Assembly (NCBI GenBank): GCA_037783415.1
Contig: JAZGTN010000170.1
Location: forward strand, 4,569,501-4,633,500
Source of the DNA: Leptasterias polaris
Lineage: Eukaryota; Echinodermata; Asteroidea; Forcipulatida; Asteriidae
DNA length: 64,000 bases
Reading direction: 5' to 3'
A model generated the notes under the pieces. The model worked only from the letters and a program-made list of their open reading frames with translations, ran no database searches and was not told the origin of the DNA. Numbering within the stretch: the first letter of the stretch is position 1; the number at the start of each line of letters is the position of its first letter. A program made the position numbers and the translations under genes. This document shows, piece by piece, positions 1 through 12,816 of the stretch.

Positions 1-128
1 CCGAATTAGTTGGTCTTTTATGTTCCTTTGTCTTTTCTAGGCCAACAGAGGAGGTACAGGGAAGAATTTGTTAAGGAGATCACTGTCATTTATTAAGTGC
101 CAGTGTTTCAACAGTGCACGTTTGATAT

Positions 129-490
129 TTAGAGTGGTGTATTTGAGGGAAGAATGGCAACATAAAAACCAGAGGCGGGTTCGTTTCTAGGTGGTGCACT
201 CGACATTGAATTCCTGTGGTCATCATTAGATTTCGTGAAGCGGGTCAATTCTTCTGTGTTGTATCCACGTTCTATCAGTTTTTCTTTAAGGAAATTGACC
301 TTACTCTCGAAAAAAAATGCTTTTACGCTTATGGCCATAACGTAGTCTCATTTTTCTGAAGAGCAGTTTTGAATGGTGTAGGATAGCTGCCTTTCGGGGT
401 TTTGGGGTTGTTGGGATGAAGTTCAAACCTCTTCCTAGAGCAATCGTTTCCATCAAAGACAGTTTATAGTCAGACAGATTTTTGGCAAGT
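129..490 (-). pseudogene. Penelope-like element reverse transcriptase fragment
   Basis: Two minus-strand frames overlap near 301-338. One (301-480) carries NLSDYKLSLMETIALGRGLN followed by FIPTTPKP, the N-terminal motif of Penelope-like reverse transcriptases. The other (129-338) carries VNFLKEKLIERGYN, a block normally found near the end of the RT domain. The catalytic core between them is missing, so this copy has an internal deletion and a frame change. Confidence 0.6.
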
Positions 491-759
491 GTATAGTCAG
501 TGATCTTGCCCTGGCCACTCAAACTTTCAATTATGTTTCTCAAGCGTATTCTCTTTAAAGTCAAGAAAAATGGAATAACAAATAAATTCATGCGCAGAAT
601 AATTAAAAACAAAAACTTAATCAGCCAGTTGCCGACTGGTAGGGTTACGCACTTAAGGGTTCGGACATTAATCACTTTTTCCTGATACCAATAAATACCG
701 ATCTTAAAGGTGAGAGTTTTGCTTACCGTTATTCTGAGCATTTGATGACACCATCAGTT

Positions 760-2860
760 GATAAACCACCACCGTCCAAATTAGTGCAGCTCCGTTTGAT
801 GATAAAAGCATTATTCCGGTTCCAAATGCCTGTAAAATCAAATACGGCACAAGTAGTTGTCTTGAATATTGGTATTAAAGTTTGAGTTTTTGTATTCTGT
901 TGGACAGTTTACCTCATTGTGTCAGACAACAGTGTCTATTTTATGACGTGTTTATACAATGGTGCCTAATTTGCTATAGTGCCTCCGTCAGCAGATTCTG
1001 TCCCTAGTCGGCACTACTCAAACCCCACAGTAGGGAGGCATTCTGTATAATTTGTATGATTCTGTTTTGAACAGAAAAAATAAGCTTACCTTTATAGAAT
1101 GGTTTAAACGTCTATGCAGGGAATTAAGCATAAGCAACAACTGCATCTAACCAGCCCTAATGAAACACCACTTCGTTTTAGCATGAAAAGACCACACAAT
1201 GTTTTTTTATTTGTATTATATTTCGTTTTAGTCAGTGAACAGAAGTACAGTAAACCCAGTGTAATTAGTGTTAGGACGCTTTTGCTTTCATTTTCAGTTC
1301 TGTTGTTCTTTTTGCGAAACGTACAGGATGTTTATTTTGTTTTGCATCCTATGGTGTGAAAACATGACTTTGTCAAAAGAACCCTCGACACAAGGCCAAA
1401 TCCGTGTATTCATTGAAAAGAAAGTGCACTGGTTTTGAACTTTAATTCTGGACTGTTTATTGTAGTTGATCACATTTACCCGTGGCTCTACAGAGAAAAA
1501 ACAAATTAACCCAACTTAACCCAACTGTAACACTCGCACTAGCCCCCTTTGTAACAAATCTAAAATCCTTAAGTTTGTGGATCTTTGCAGTGCTCAAATA
1601 GAGTGTTAAAATGGCTACTCATTACTATGATTAATTTCACAAGTTACTTTGGTCCTAAATTTAAGTATCCCAACAATATTTCCCCTAAATCGTACTCCAT
1701 GCCATCAGACAACAAAGTCTTATTCATTGAGCTAGCTCTTGCAGAGTGCTTCTTCTGCTAACTATTGACATACGAAATGTTTAACTATCGTCCTTATAAT
1801 AATATATGTTGTTTAAAGTACTCTAGAACAGTTTGTGTGAAACATCCCTTGAATTTTTTAATCCAATGATACTTTTGTGTTTGTAAAACCCAAGTAATTG
1901 CTGTACAATTCCTAGGGGAAAACCGGGAGAGCTGGTCCTTGATGGAATTTTGTTCAGTGACGAACATCCCCGATGGTAACAAGACAGTTGACATGCTTTG
2001 TGGCTAGGTGTAGTTGGGAAACTTTGAATTTTTTAGATTAAAACAAAAATTAAACAAATGGCGGAGTACTGACTGTTTAATTAAAAACGGACACTTGTTT
2101 AGTGCCTGATGGCATCATGCAAAGTGAAATGTTATTCCTGTCTACAATCAACAAAGCAGTAATTTGATTTAATTTATGATAACTCTTACTAATAATTGAT
2201 TGGGAGTGTGCTCTAAATGTATATTCAAGGAGCAACTGTTTACCGTTTACGTAATTTAGTGATGTAGAATCATAGACAAGAAGTTTTAGGTGGTGTTTCA
2301 AAGAACAAAAATCTCATCAACATTTCACGTAACAACGGGAAATGTTCAATAAAACAAAAGCGGTCAAAGGTCAGCGTATACGCTTTACCAGCCGTTTGCA
2401 AGTGTCAACTTTACGTGACATTGTTACCCAATGTTTCAAGTAGACCGGTGCGCTGTTCCATGTAAATGAGCACGTCAAGTGGGCATTTGTGTGTGTGTGT
2501 GCTGATTTTATTTCCGTTCGCAAAAAATCGACTCGTTTCAGTCACCCCTATTCCAAAAGTGTACCTGCTGCCGGGCCACTACTCCCGACACAACACATCC
2601 CTGCCCGTTATGTCACCTCCTCAGCCAGTTTTCAACTAATTTGCAGATAGACTGCTCACCGGTACTTTTAATACAAAATACCAAGTCATGAACTGTAAAC
2701 AGATGTGAGAAAATAAACTGTCAGAGACAAATTATCTTTTGACTACCCATAAAATACATTGGCATTTTCATCACCCTTGGTCAAGGTCCTAAAACGCAGC
2801 CCTCGATATGTGGGTCGGTATCGGTAATGGTCACTAATGACTCATTTAATCGGAACAAGA
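760..2860. other. No gene seen; diverged repeat containing nuclear-receptor-like DR1
   Basis: AT-rich DNA with no coding signal I can defend. 2350-2430 (AAAGCGGTCAAAGGTCAGCG, then a GTATAC palindrome) recurs inverted at about 17105-17175. A short TG run lies near 2490-2502. Confidence 0.4.
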
Positions 2861-2864
2861 CATT

Positions 2865-2975
2865 TTTAGCTGTTCCGACCTACTGTCGGAACAGGTTTTG
2901 TTTTCGTCGAGATTTTTATTATTTTTATTAACAATCGGAACAGCTATTGTTTTCGTCGAGATTTTTGTTTTATTT
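2865..2975 (+). repeat. Hairpin plus T-rich tail, two copies
   Basis: CTGTTCCGAC and GTCGGAACAG form a 10-bp stem around a 5-base loop at about 2870-2895, followed by TTTTGTTTTCGTCGAG. A second copy of the tail, with half the stem (CGGAACAGCTA), begins near 2936. This layout of hairpin then T-rich tail is the same as at 34.2-37.3 kb with a different stem sequence. Confidence 0.5.
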
Positions 2976-3370
2976 TTATTTATTTTTTGCCTAAATCCCA
3001 TAGCAATTGTTTAAGCCTAATATCCTAGAGCGTAAATACGAAAGAGTTAAATCATATATCAAATTGAAGCTTAGAACATAGCTCTTAATGTAAAAAATGT
3101 TAAAATTCTTAATTAATTAGCCAATTAACAGCGAGGTGAATATTTAATTAGCCAACCTTATAAGCACCATATCTAAAGAATTACACAACCGATGTTCAAC
3201 CTTTTTCAGTTATTAGTCGGGAGCCCGGCGGGGTTTTATTGAAAATATTTAGTGCAAAAGGTTTGAAGTGTGGGATATGCAGCACCCCCCGGGGGAACCT
3301 TAAAATGTGAATTCAAAAGTGCACCGAGTGGTGCGTTGGGAGGGGGAGCCCCCTAAACTCACCCCAAAAG

Positions 3371-4290
3371 TCGATTTAATGAAAATGTTGAGTGCAAGCT
3401 AAATTTCTTCATGGATTGAAAGGCCATGGTCCACTGACTACGATTTCCATACTTAAGAAAATAAATAATGGTGCCAAGTCTAATTAAGAAGGCCCTTAAT
3501 TAGCGCTAATTACACGTTTAATCGAAATTTTGAGTGCAGAGATGAAACATGTGTCAATGTATACCTTACACTGTGCTGACTCAAAATCAACTACTTAAGA
3601 AAATTTTAAGTGGTGCCATCTTTGCTTAAGAAAGGGTCAAAGGTCAACAAAGGTCAAAGTTCGATTTAATGAAAATGTTGGAGTACAAGAAAAATTTCTT
3701 TATGGATTGAAAGGCCATGGTCTACTGAATGAGATTTCCATATTTAAGAAAATGAATATTGGTGCCAAGTGTAATTAAGGCCCGTAAATAGTGCTAACTA
3801 CCCTTTTAATCGAAATGTTAAAGGCCCTGTACACTATTGGTAAGATCGACAAACAAAAATGTTCACAGATTCACACATAACTTACATGATGTAAAGTAAG
3901 TAATGGTAGAAAAGGTTCCCTTAAAATATTTTTGCCTAAAATGCTATCGTTTCTGAGAAATGAGTAAAACAATAGTTTTTATCGCGCGCGATAATAAACT
4001 CGATGTTTGAAAAACAGAAAACACATAAGGTCTCTTTTCACTATTTTCTCGTAACCTCGATGACCAATTGAGCTCACATTTTCACAGGTTTGTTATTTCA
4101 TGTATGTGGTTGATTGACAAAACATGAACACTGTCTGTGATTGTTTTGTCAGCTCTGCCAATCCTGTATAATACCTTTAAGTGCAAGGATGAAACATGTG
4201 TGTCAATGTGTAACTTATAACACTGTGCTGACTCAAAATCAACTAACAAAGTTTTGAGTGGTGCCATCTTCGCTCAAGAAAGGGTCAAAT
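3371..4290 (+). repeat. ~290-bp tandem duplication, second copy interrupted
   Basis: Units start with TCGATTTAATGAAAATGTTG at 3371 and 3661 and share ATGGATTGAAAGGCCATGGT, the GTGCCAAGT block and GATGAAACATGTG. The second unit is split by a TTAA-flanked element at 3822-4176 and resumes at 4181. A more diverged unit precedes at about 3225. Confidence 0.7.
3818..4180 (+). mobile_element. TTAA-flanked miniature element
   Basis: TTAA at 3818-3821 and 4177-4180 bracket 355 bp that is absent from the homologous point of the neighbouring tandem unit, so the TTAA duplication is directly visible. The left end AGGCCCTGTACACTATTGGT belongs to the AAGG-type termini seen in other copies in this window. 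It contains the GATGACCAATTGAGCTCACA block also present at about 50590, 53130 and 58180. Confidence 0.7.
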
Positions 4291-5720
4291 GTGTGGTCAA
4301 CCAGCCTGTTTGCAGTAACTTTATATAACCAATAATAACAATTAAAGTGACTAGACCTTTGTTATTATGATCGTTCATTGTGATTAGCACAACTCTGGAG
4401 TTTTTACGTACGTATAATTATGTGCAATATGAAAATTAGTTTTCACCATTATACACATTTTAAAAGGGATATTTTTCCGCAAAAGGCCTTACTCTTTATC
4501 TAAGATCATAATAATCGTGATTTTAAGTATATTTCTGGGTTAATTTTGGTGCTTGGTGTTATGTTCACAATGCATATGTCCAGCTTGGGTGAGTTAGCAC
4601 AACTCAAACTGTTGTACTCTCTACTCATCCAAGAGCAGTCAAGGCCATGCATTCTTGCTTGTGCACTTGTTGGTGTACACCAACGTAGCACCCCGCCTTG
4701 CAACTGGATCTAAAAATATCAAGGAGTTTCAGTGGAACGGATTGAAGGTCAGATTGTACCGTGATCTGGAGTAACTGACCCTCACTGACTTTCCATCCTC
4801 ATTCTCTAGGGAGTTTCTTAGAAGGCAAATGAGTCGTTGCCTGTTGATTGTAAGCTTGATTTCAGTAGGTACGAGAACAAAAGCTTTTGCTTCACCCTTG
4901 GCCAAAGATGTTTGTTTTGTGGTTATTTATCCAACTTCCGTTTAAGTTGTTATTGAAATAAATGTATTATCCATCTAATATCAGCAAATATGGCAGACTG
5001 AGAACATTTTTTAAACTCACTTTAATCCCACTACCACTTCCAATCAAACGTCTTATCGGACCAAGGACAAGTGACTGCGATCAAGAAAGGTGGGCTCATT
5101 TTTCTATAATGATAATAACTTCAGCAGGAATTGTCACCTTCTCCCATTAGTTCATATACATGGAGGAAGGAAGACCATGGTTCATACCAGGCAATAAACC
5201 AACATGCATTGCAGTGAATGAGAACAATCAGAGGAAATTGGCAAAGATCTCTCCAGATAGACCCCTCATTAAAACACTGCCTGGCACCTGCAACTCAACT
5301 ACACCTTATTCAGTTTCAGGATTTTTTTTATTATCAGTGAAGGTATCATTCTGACCGATACAGAACCCTACCTAATCTACATATTAAATCTCCACGACAT
5401 ATTTTACCTTCTCATTTACCTGTTTATCACATAACTAACACATGTGTGTGGCAGATACTTTCGAAGGTATGCCTACATGGTCATGCCGTTGCATAACGGC
5501 ACCTACATCTAGCAGTGTCATATCATGGCAGTGGCGTATAAAAATAGAGTCCAATTTATTATACACAAAGGGGTGTGTCAATATTTAGGAGTGCAATAAT
5601 GGAAAATGAACTATAGTTTGCAAACTGGCATATTTACCTAACACTTAAAACAATTAGATCTTTCTATTGTTATGTTGGTGTGGAAATTGGATAACTAAGT
5701 ATCCAAATCAATGTATTTTA
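4291..5720. other. No gene seen
   Basis: AT-rich sequence with only short open frames. I recognise no domain, RNA gene or structured repeat. Confidence 0.4.
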
Positions 5721-5729
5721 GAAATGGGA

Positions 5730-7060
5730 AGTATGGCCACTTTCCTGAAGAACCTTGGCCCCAAAGGGCTCTCAATCTGATTACATCCATTCGACAAGTT
5801 ATTCCACGACCAAATAGAGACGAACAAGTCATTGTTATTTAAGCCAGGCAATCTTGCATAAGACCCTGGCAGCTACGGGCACATCGATCACTCCTCTCCC
5901 AATCATATAAATTATTTCAGCATCTCCTACTTGCCAGACTTTGTCTTCCAGTAGAACCTATTTTGCCTTACTTCCAAGAAGACTTCTGACCAAGTAGAAG
6001 CGGTGCAAATCAAGTTCTAACTCTCATCTATACATTCATCGAGACTAGCTGAAAACGAGCTCTTCAATAGGCTTGGCCCTCATCAATCTCTCCTCATGCA
6101 GCTTACGACAGATTTTGGCGTTATGGCCGCTTGTACAAGACCTCGAAGATCTGCACATGTCAAACTACCATGTGTGTCCTCTCTTCCATTCTCAGCAATC
6201 GAAGATTGAGTACACTTGTCCACCGGTTGAGCTCTATGAGGAATCTAAATGAGGGCCTCCCTAAAGGATCTGTCTGGGCTTTAACGCTTTTCCAGCACCT
6301 ATGTGAGTGACATGCCAGACACCACCTCCAGGAAATTTGCATAACTATGCTGATGACCTTACCCTTGCCACCCAACTAATTTGGAAGACGCAAAAAGAAC
6401 CCTAACACAGGACCTGAAAAAGATGGCGGACTCCATCACGTACTGGCGCCTCCGCCCAAATACTTCCAAGACCACGGTTACTGCTGTTCATCTTATCAAC
6501 CATTTGAAAGGACAGAACTCCAAGTCTTGTTTTGTGGCAAACTAGTCAAACACCAACAACTTCCAAAGATTTTTGAAGACACCTTGACAGGCAAGGACCA
6601 CCGGAAAAAAACATCCAAACACGTTGGCAGGCACTATAGGGATCAAGTTCTCACACTCTACGCACTGCAAGCGTTATATGCCCTGGCGTGTTCTCCGTAA
6701 TATTGAGTGTTGTGCACCAGTGGCTCTGCCACACCAAACGAGTGGACACCATCCTGAACTATATCGGGTACTCTTTATCTCTCTCATCAATCCACCCTGC
6801 CAACACATGAAAGAACAGTGATGCATTGGAGCCAACTCAGACCTGTTTTATGCACGAGCACCTTAATATTCTGCCGAGAATAATACGCCTTACATCTCAC
6901 ACTTACCATTCTGTGGTATCATCTGGAATATGTCAATTTTGACCATCAATCGAAGGTTTCAAAATCATCCCTCTGGGCACTTGACTGTCTTGCTAACAAA
7001 GACCTTGTAAAGGATCCCACAGATGAAGTCACTGGTCTCAACCTTCCTCAACATCAGTTG
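5730..7060 (+). pseudogene. Heavily decayed non-LTR retrotransposon reverse transcriptase
   Basis: Reading across several frames gives recognisable RT pieces in order: a PxxYRPIS-like stretch near 5880, DLTAAYDT-like residues near 6110, an LNEGLPKGSV-like motif near 6250, YADDLTLATQ at about 6350-6380, and LKKMADSITYWRLRPNTSKT after 6410. Further fragments to about 6820 match the thumb and connection. Every motif is broken by stops or frameshifts, so this is an old CR1/Rex-like copy. Confidence 0.65.
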
Positions 7061-8875
7061 ACAGCTTTTTTAAAGGGACACGTTGCCTTCGGATTGGGCG
7101 CTTTGGGCTATAACAAGCGTTTGGTGTGAAATAAACACGGTTGGAAAGATGTTTTAAAAGTAGAATATAATGATCCACACAAACATTCCTCAAAACTGTG
7201 TGGTTTTCCTTTTATTCGTGAACTAACACGGTCCGCCATTTATGGGAGTCAAGATTTTGACTCCCATAAATGGCCGACGTGTTCCTACTAGTCTTATTTC
7301 CAGTCGTAAAACGATGATCAGAGTGCTGCTGTGATGTGCCGTGTCTAAGTCCTCGTCCCTCCTGTCCACAATAAACATTTGGTATAAACAACACCGGTTG
7401 TTTCTCTCGGTTAGTCCCATGACAGTTTTCTTACCCTGATTGACGAGGTTTTTTCTTTTTGGACACATCTTAAATCTGTTTTCTGTGGCGATCCATTTTG
7501 ACATATGAACGGTGTAGGTGTTTACATACACGTTCACACAAACCGCGAGCTACCTACCTGAAGCTACGCCGCGTATTCGAGGAATAACCAGCCACATATT
7601 CCGAAAATAGAATGCAGGAAGGTGAACAGATGAGCCATATCATACTCACCTCCCTGTACTGCATGTGTTCTATTTTTCAGAATTTGCGGCTGGTTGAAAA
7701 AGACTTAACAGACAGCAACAAACGATGGAACAACATCAAAGAAGCATGCCTATCAGCAGCCTCTGGTGTCTTGGGATATGTAAATAAATCTACTAAAGTT
7801 ACACACCCCGCTATCACAGAACTATCATTGAAGCAAAAGAAGCTATTTCAAACCATTCAAGCGACACAAAATAAAGATAAAAGAAACGCACTGAGGAAAG
7901 AAAGAAATAGCGTTCTCACCAAACTTCATAACACAATGAAAGAGATAAAGGAGCAAGAACTGATAAGAAAAGCTGAAGACATTGAAAACCAGAAAAATGA
8001 CTCTACAAAATATTTCAAGGCCATCAGAAATATACAGCAGATGAAACCCAATCGGATACAGGTTGCAGACGAAAACGGTAATGCGGTCATCGATGCAAAT
8101 GGTCAAGAAGAGATCATCAGAAACTGGTTTCAAAGCAAGTTTGACCTGAATGATGAAGCTATAATTGAAGAATTTCCACCACAAACAATGAGCAAACCAT
8201 TCACCAAAGTAGAAGTTGTGAAAGCCATTAAATCATAAAAAAATGGCAAGAGTGCTGGAAAAGACAACCTCAATGCTGAATTGCTGAAGTATGGACCAGA
8301 GATAATTGCTCAAGAAGTCGCTCTTACTCTGAATGATATAGCAAGCACAGGTATCTACCCAAATGACATCGAAGAAGGCATTCTCATCCCCCTTCCCAAG
8401 CCAGGCAAACCAAAGGGACCCCCCGAAAACATAAGACCAATTGTCTTACTGACAATAATCCGCAAAATATTGGCCATATGTTTGACGAGGAGAATTGCTG
8501 ACAGACTAAATGACCATATACCGGCTTCCCAAGCCGCTTATCGACACGGTAGAAGCGCCACAGAACAAGTCTTCACTTTAAAGATCCTAGCAGAAAAGGC
8601 CATCACAGCTAATAGCTACAAACTTCACCTTTTGCTTCTTGACATGTCAAAGGCATTTGACTCCGTGAAGAGAGTAGTTCTTTTTGAAGACCTTAAAGAA
8701 ATGCTAGAGCAGGATGAACTTCATCTTTTGGCAATCATACTCAGAGAAGTCCGCTTACAAGTTAGAGTGGGTACAATCTTAGGTAAGCCCTTCAAAACCA
8801 ACATTGGCGTACCTCAAGGAGACTGCCTGAGTCCCATTCTCTTCACAATCTACCTTGCGAAAGCACTGAGACAAC

Positions 8876-9435
8876 TGTAGAGACACGGGAAGGAGGCCGG
8901 TCCTCTAATTAAAAAGGACGAGTATTCACCAAGAGACAATACAATAAAGGCAAGCAATAAATTCTACATGATGACGTGTTAAATATAATAATAATCTCCT
9001 GTACTGATTTTAATTATCCAATGCAATACAGCACATAGACTACAAAATAGCATACATTACATTACAAATGCACACTGTTACACTAAAGGTCAAAAGGTCA
9101 GCGCAACACGAGGCTGGCTACACACACACTACAAGTTTACAATACACACTGTGATTGAAAAAGCTTCATAAAAGACGATCTTTCTATAATCAAAAGATAC
9201 TAAAGATATTATAATACTCACAGAAGGTTCTACGATACTATCCCTCCCAAATGAATAGCATGTGGAGCATGGCCAGAGCCATGCTCCCCACAAAATGGAG
9301 AGAAATACCGAGATAAAATAATGTGCTCTCTCGTGCAAAAGCTACCAAAAGAAAAAGAGACTGGGTCAACAGGTGGCGACCCCAAAGTAAACTTTTTACA
9401 AAATAAACACTGAGGGCGCACTTGGGATCCCTACA
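8876..9435 (-). repeat. LTR copy A (560 bp; 3' LTR in element orientation)
   Basis: Begins TGTAGAGACACGGG and ends GGGATCCCTACA. It matches the copy at 12817-13376 over its whole length as far as I compared by eye. It contains AGGTCA-AA-AGGTCA (9087-9100), a DR2-type nuclear receptor half-site pair. Confidence 0.9.
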
Positions 9436-11326
9436 GGTTCCCTACTTTATGACCACGCGACCCGAGTGGTCCAAAAACAACTTTTAATTTACAATAATTG
9501 AGGTAGATCACAGGGATCAATAATGTCAGGTAGTCACTACACACAGTGTGTTGTGATACAAGCTAACCTCAAAACAAATACAAGTGCGACCTTGAAAGGA
9601 TTTATGAAAACGACAAATAGTTAATACAATCTCATAAATTGATAGGCCTACACAAGATCCATCCTATAACATTATTCAAGATGGATTCAGAATCCAGTAC
9701 ACACAGCAGAAAAATACACTGCATATAATATCCACTGAATGTTCACTAATACCAGGTTTTCTAAATACAAACTGACACACATGCATGGATAAAACATCCT
9801 CATCGAAAAACGTATTCCATGTCAGCTCCAAAAACAAGTAAAGGGTAACAGTACATAGGTGCATATCCCAATACCAAACCTGTCTAGTAAATTTCACATG
9901 TAAACACACAGTTTAAACAGCAAATTCTTGAACCCAATCCCAAAATAGCAAAGTTGCTACAATGTAATACACTGAGGTTAACCACAGGGTTGAACGAACA
10001 GACATAATACACTCACATGGCGGAAATAGCTTGTCTCTATTTATAGAGCAACCATGAACATACACTGCACAACAAAATGGCTATCTTAAAATCATGTCCA
10101 AAACTCTAAAATAGTTTACACATAACTTGGTGTAAAATCTTTCAAAAAAGCAAAACCCTATCATTAAATCCAAATGACATTAATCTTGGATCTCACTACA
10201 GACAAATGGTATTCACTTGTTTACTACAATATACATATGAAATGAACAATTGGATCTGAACAGGCAGGCAAAACAGTTTGTTTCCATTCGAAGGCTCAGA
10301 AAGATTTCAATGGAGAATATAATGTAACAATTTCTGTAACTTTAATTGCATTTGCTTGGAAAGCAAAAAGGCAAATGTATTATCAATCACTAATAAAATG
10401 TATGCATCCACAAGGTAAGCAGGGTAGATTACAAATAGTCTCACCCACACTGTGAGAACAAAAACAGAGTTGGACAACTCAACCAACTTCAAAATTCACA
10501 CTAAACCATATCAGGCTAGGTGACAAAATTATTTTAATTCTACCAACAAATAGCATATCTACACTTGAGGGAGCAAAGACCCATCACTATTAGTACTTAG
10601 GGTGACAACAATAATATGGGAAGAATTTAATACAATAAAAGCATTTCTTGAAAAATGGTCCTATAAATGGCAGTAAACATGGTGAAAACGTCAGACAAAA
10701 ATATCTCACTACAAAAGAGTATTAAAAATATCCCATAAATTGGTGAGAATAAACAGTTGGTTTACACCAAGCTATAAAACTGCTGACTAAAAATATATTT
10801 CACTTAGCAACTACACTAAAATTAGGAACCTATAATCCCGTCGCGAAACGTTCTTAGGGAACAAAGTTAGAAATGCAATCAGACATCATAAAATTCCCAT
10901 ATCACAAAGATTGTGAAAGATAAATATAAATACATGACAACTATCTCCATGAACCAAACTTTGACAAATCAGGATATTAACCTGAATAAAAGCATCTGCA
11001 CAATCATGAAATTATGTAGATCCAAAAGTCAATACACATACATGCACATACATTACCAAATCTTCAATGGCATGTTTTTATCAATAGCTGTATAATACAA
11101 TACAACAGATAAATCTCCTCCATAAATTATGAAAGAAGCAGGTTTCAAAGTATCCAAAAGGTAGAAAAATACAAAAAGGAAACTTGAAATTTATACAATG
11201 CAAAGGACTACATGTATATAATAATGGTGCGGAAAACATCCAGACATGAAGAGAAACACCATGTTATATATTTAGGTTGATCAGAGGCAGCTTGAGCTGA
11301 CACTACAAGTATGCAGGATTCCTCTG

Positions 11327-11941
11327 CTAATACAAAATTTTAGTAATGGCATTTGGCCACAGACCCAAGATAAAATATACTGTGGGCCTACCGATGGTCA
11401 CCGTTACTGCCAAGACAGGTATACACAAATGAAAATAAATTACAATCCCTAAATACAAGGGAGACTTCCCTACTTTTTCTTTGGCTTTGCCATTTGGCAA
11501 ACCAAACCAGTGGCTACTAAATACACTGAGGCCCTTGGAAACTGCATGGTGGCTATCACAAAAAACACTCACAGAAGGAGAAATAAAAACATCTCCTGCC
11601 ACCTCTACATTATAAACAGCAGCAGTTCCAACTGAAATTTGATCAAAAACTAGTGGCTCAGCCTCTTCAAAAATTGTATCTACCACCTCAACTGAATGTG
11701 AAAAAGTAATAGGGTCAGGTGACTGCAACTTATTAATACTGATACTGTCTGCATTTAAATCTTCAAAACACTTGAAAATAGTAAACAATCTGGCATCTAA
11801 TGCAGCTTTGATGCTATCGACCACATTAGTATTATTAGGACATGCATCTTCATCATTTTCACAAGCAAAAGCTGTGACGGCACTGACTAACGTTCTAGCT
11901 AACTCACTATTCGACTTCAAAATAGAATCTGGCAAAGACAT
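11327..11941 (-). CDS. Unknown ORF inside the LTR element
   Basis: From the ATG at 11941 the minus strand stays open for about 204 codons (224 if an upstream non-ATG start is allowed), by far the longest frame in the interior. The N-terminal half is acidic (DLNADSISINKL, VEVVDTIFEEAEP); the last 50 residues are hydrophobic with two possible membrane segments (LYLGIVIYFHLCIPVLAVTV and TVYFILGLW). I recognise no gag, env or enzyme motif. The position in the middle of the element and the length against an AT-rich background suggest it may be real. Confidence 0.35.
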   Translation of the reverse strand: MSLPDSILKSNSELARTLVSAVTAFACENDEDACPNNTNVVDSIKAALDARLFTIFKCFEDLNADSISINKLQSPDPITFSHSVEVVDTIFEEAEPLVFDQISVGTAAVYNVEVAGDVFISPSVSVFCDSHHAVSKGLSVFSSHWFGLPNGKAKEKVGKSPLYLGIVIYFHLCIPVLAVTVTIGRPTVYFILGLWPNAITKILY

Positions 11942-12816
11942 GGTTGGAATAAAATTACTAGCAATGCACGTACAAAATATGACTAACTTGTTAAAATACA
12001 ATGAGGCCTAAATCATTGACCTACGAAACAGTCTGCACACAGACAGACAATAAAAATACAAGTCCAAAATTTGTCTAACCACACTGTAGACAAAAAGTAC
12101 AATTGCTATTCAAAAATTTCCAACTGACATACAGTCTTACAAAGACTTAGAAGTTACACAATAATATGCCAAGATAATTGAAATACACAGGAAGTCATAA
12201 AGTATTATACATTTACTGGTGTAAAATGTACTAGAAAAATGTGGTTAGCTGAAAACCTCAAGTTAAATACATTAATATGTGTGCAACAACAAAAATATAT
12301 ATTTGACTTAAGACACTTTATCCAAAGCACGGGCCTACCTGGCTCTAAAATTATCTGTTTCTAAAAAGAATCTTTACAAAAAGATCCACATGAGACACAA
12401 CTGCCTTTAAAATGTAAAACAGATCTGCAATCAAAGCTTGGATGAAAATATCAAATATTACATACAATTCTATAAATAGAACTTTACAATATCAGTTGCA
12501 CAACATACAATGTAAATAAAAATATAAATCCGTCGATGAAGTCCTCAGTCGATGCAGGGAAAGCAAAAAGGCTTTATGGTGACCATCCTATCCATAGATC
12601 GCGACGATTTCGCGAAAACGATTACATCAGTTCTCACAGGAGAAAAATCTAAAGTCCGGAGTTATAATCCAGGGCAAATAACACGTCATAAAAATAGCGA
12701 ATGGCGAAAACTCTATCCTGTCTACGACGCCATTTGTAGAGGTACGGCGTAGACAGAACAAATGCGAAAAAAATGTAAACAAATGGCGAATTCTCAATCC
12801 TGTCTACGACGCCATT

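Noticed and set aside
9129..9421. Open frames MHERAHYFISVFLS... and MRPQCLFCKKFTLG...
   Set aside because: They lie within the LTR and are repeated exactly in the other LTR (13070-13379); no homology or start context supports coding.
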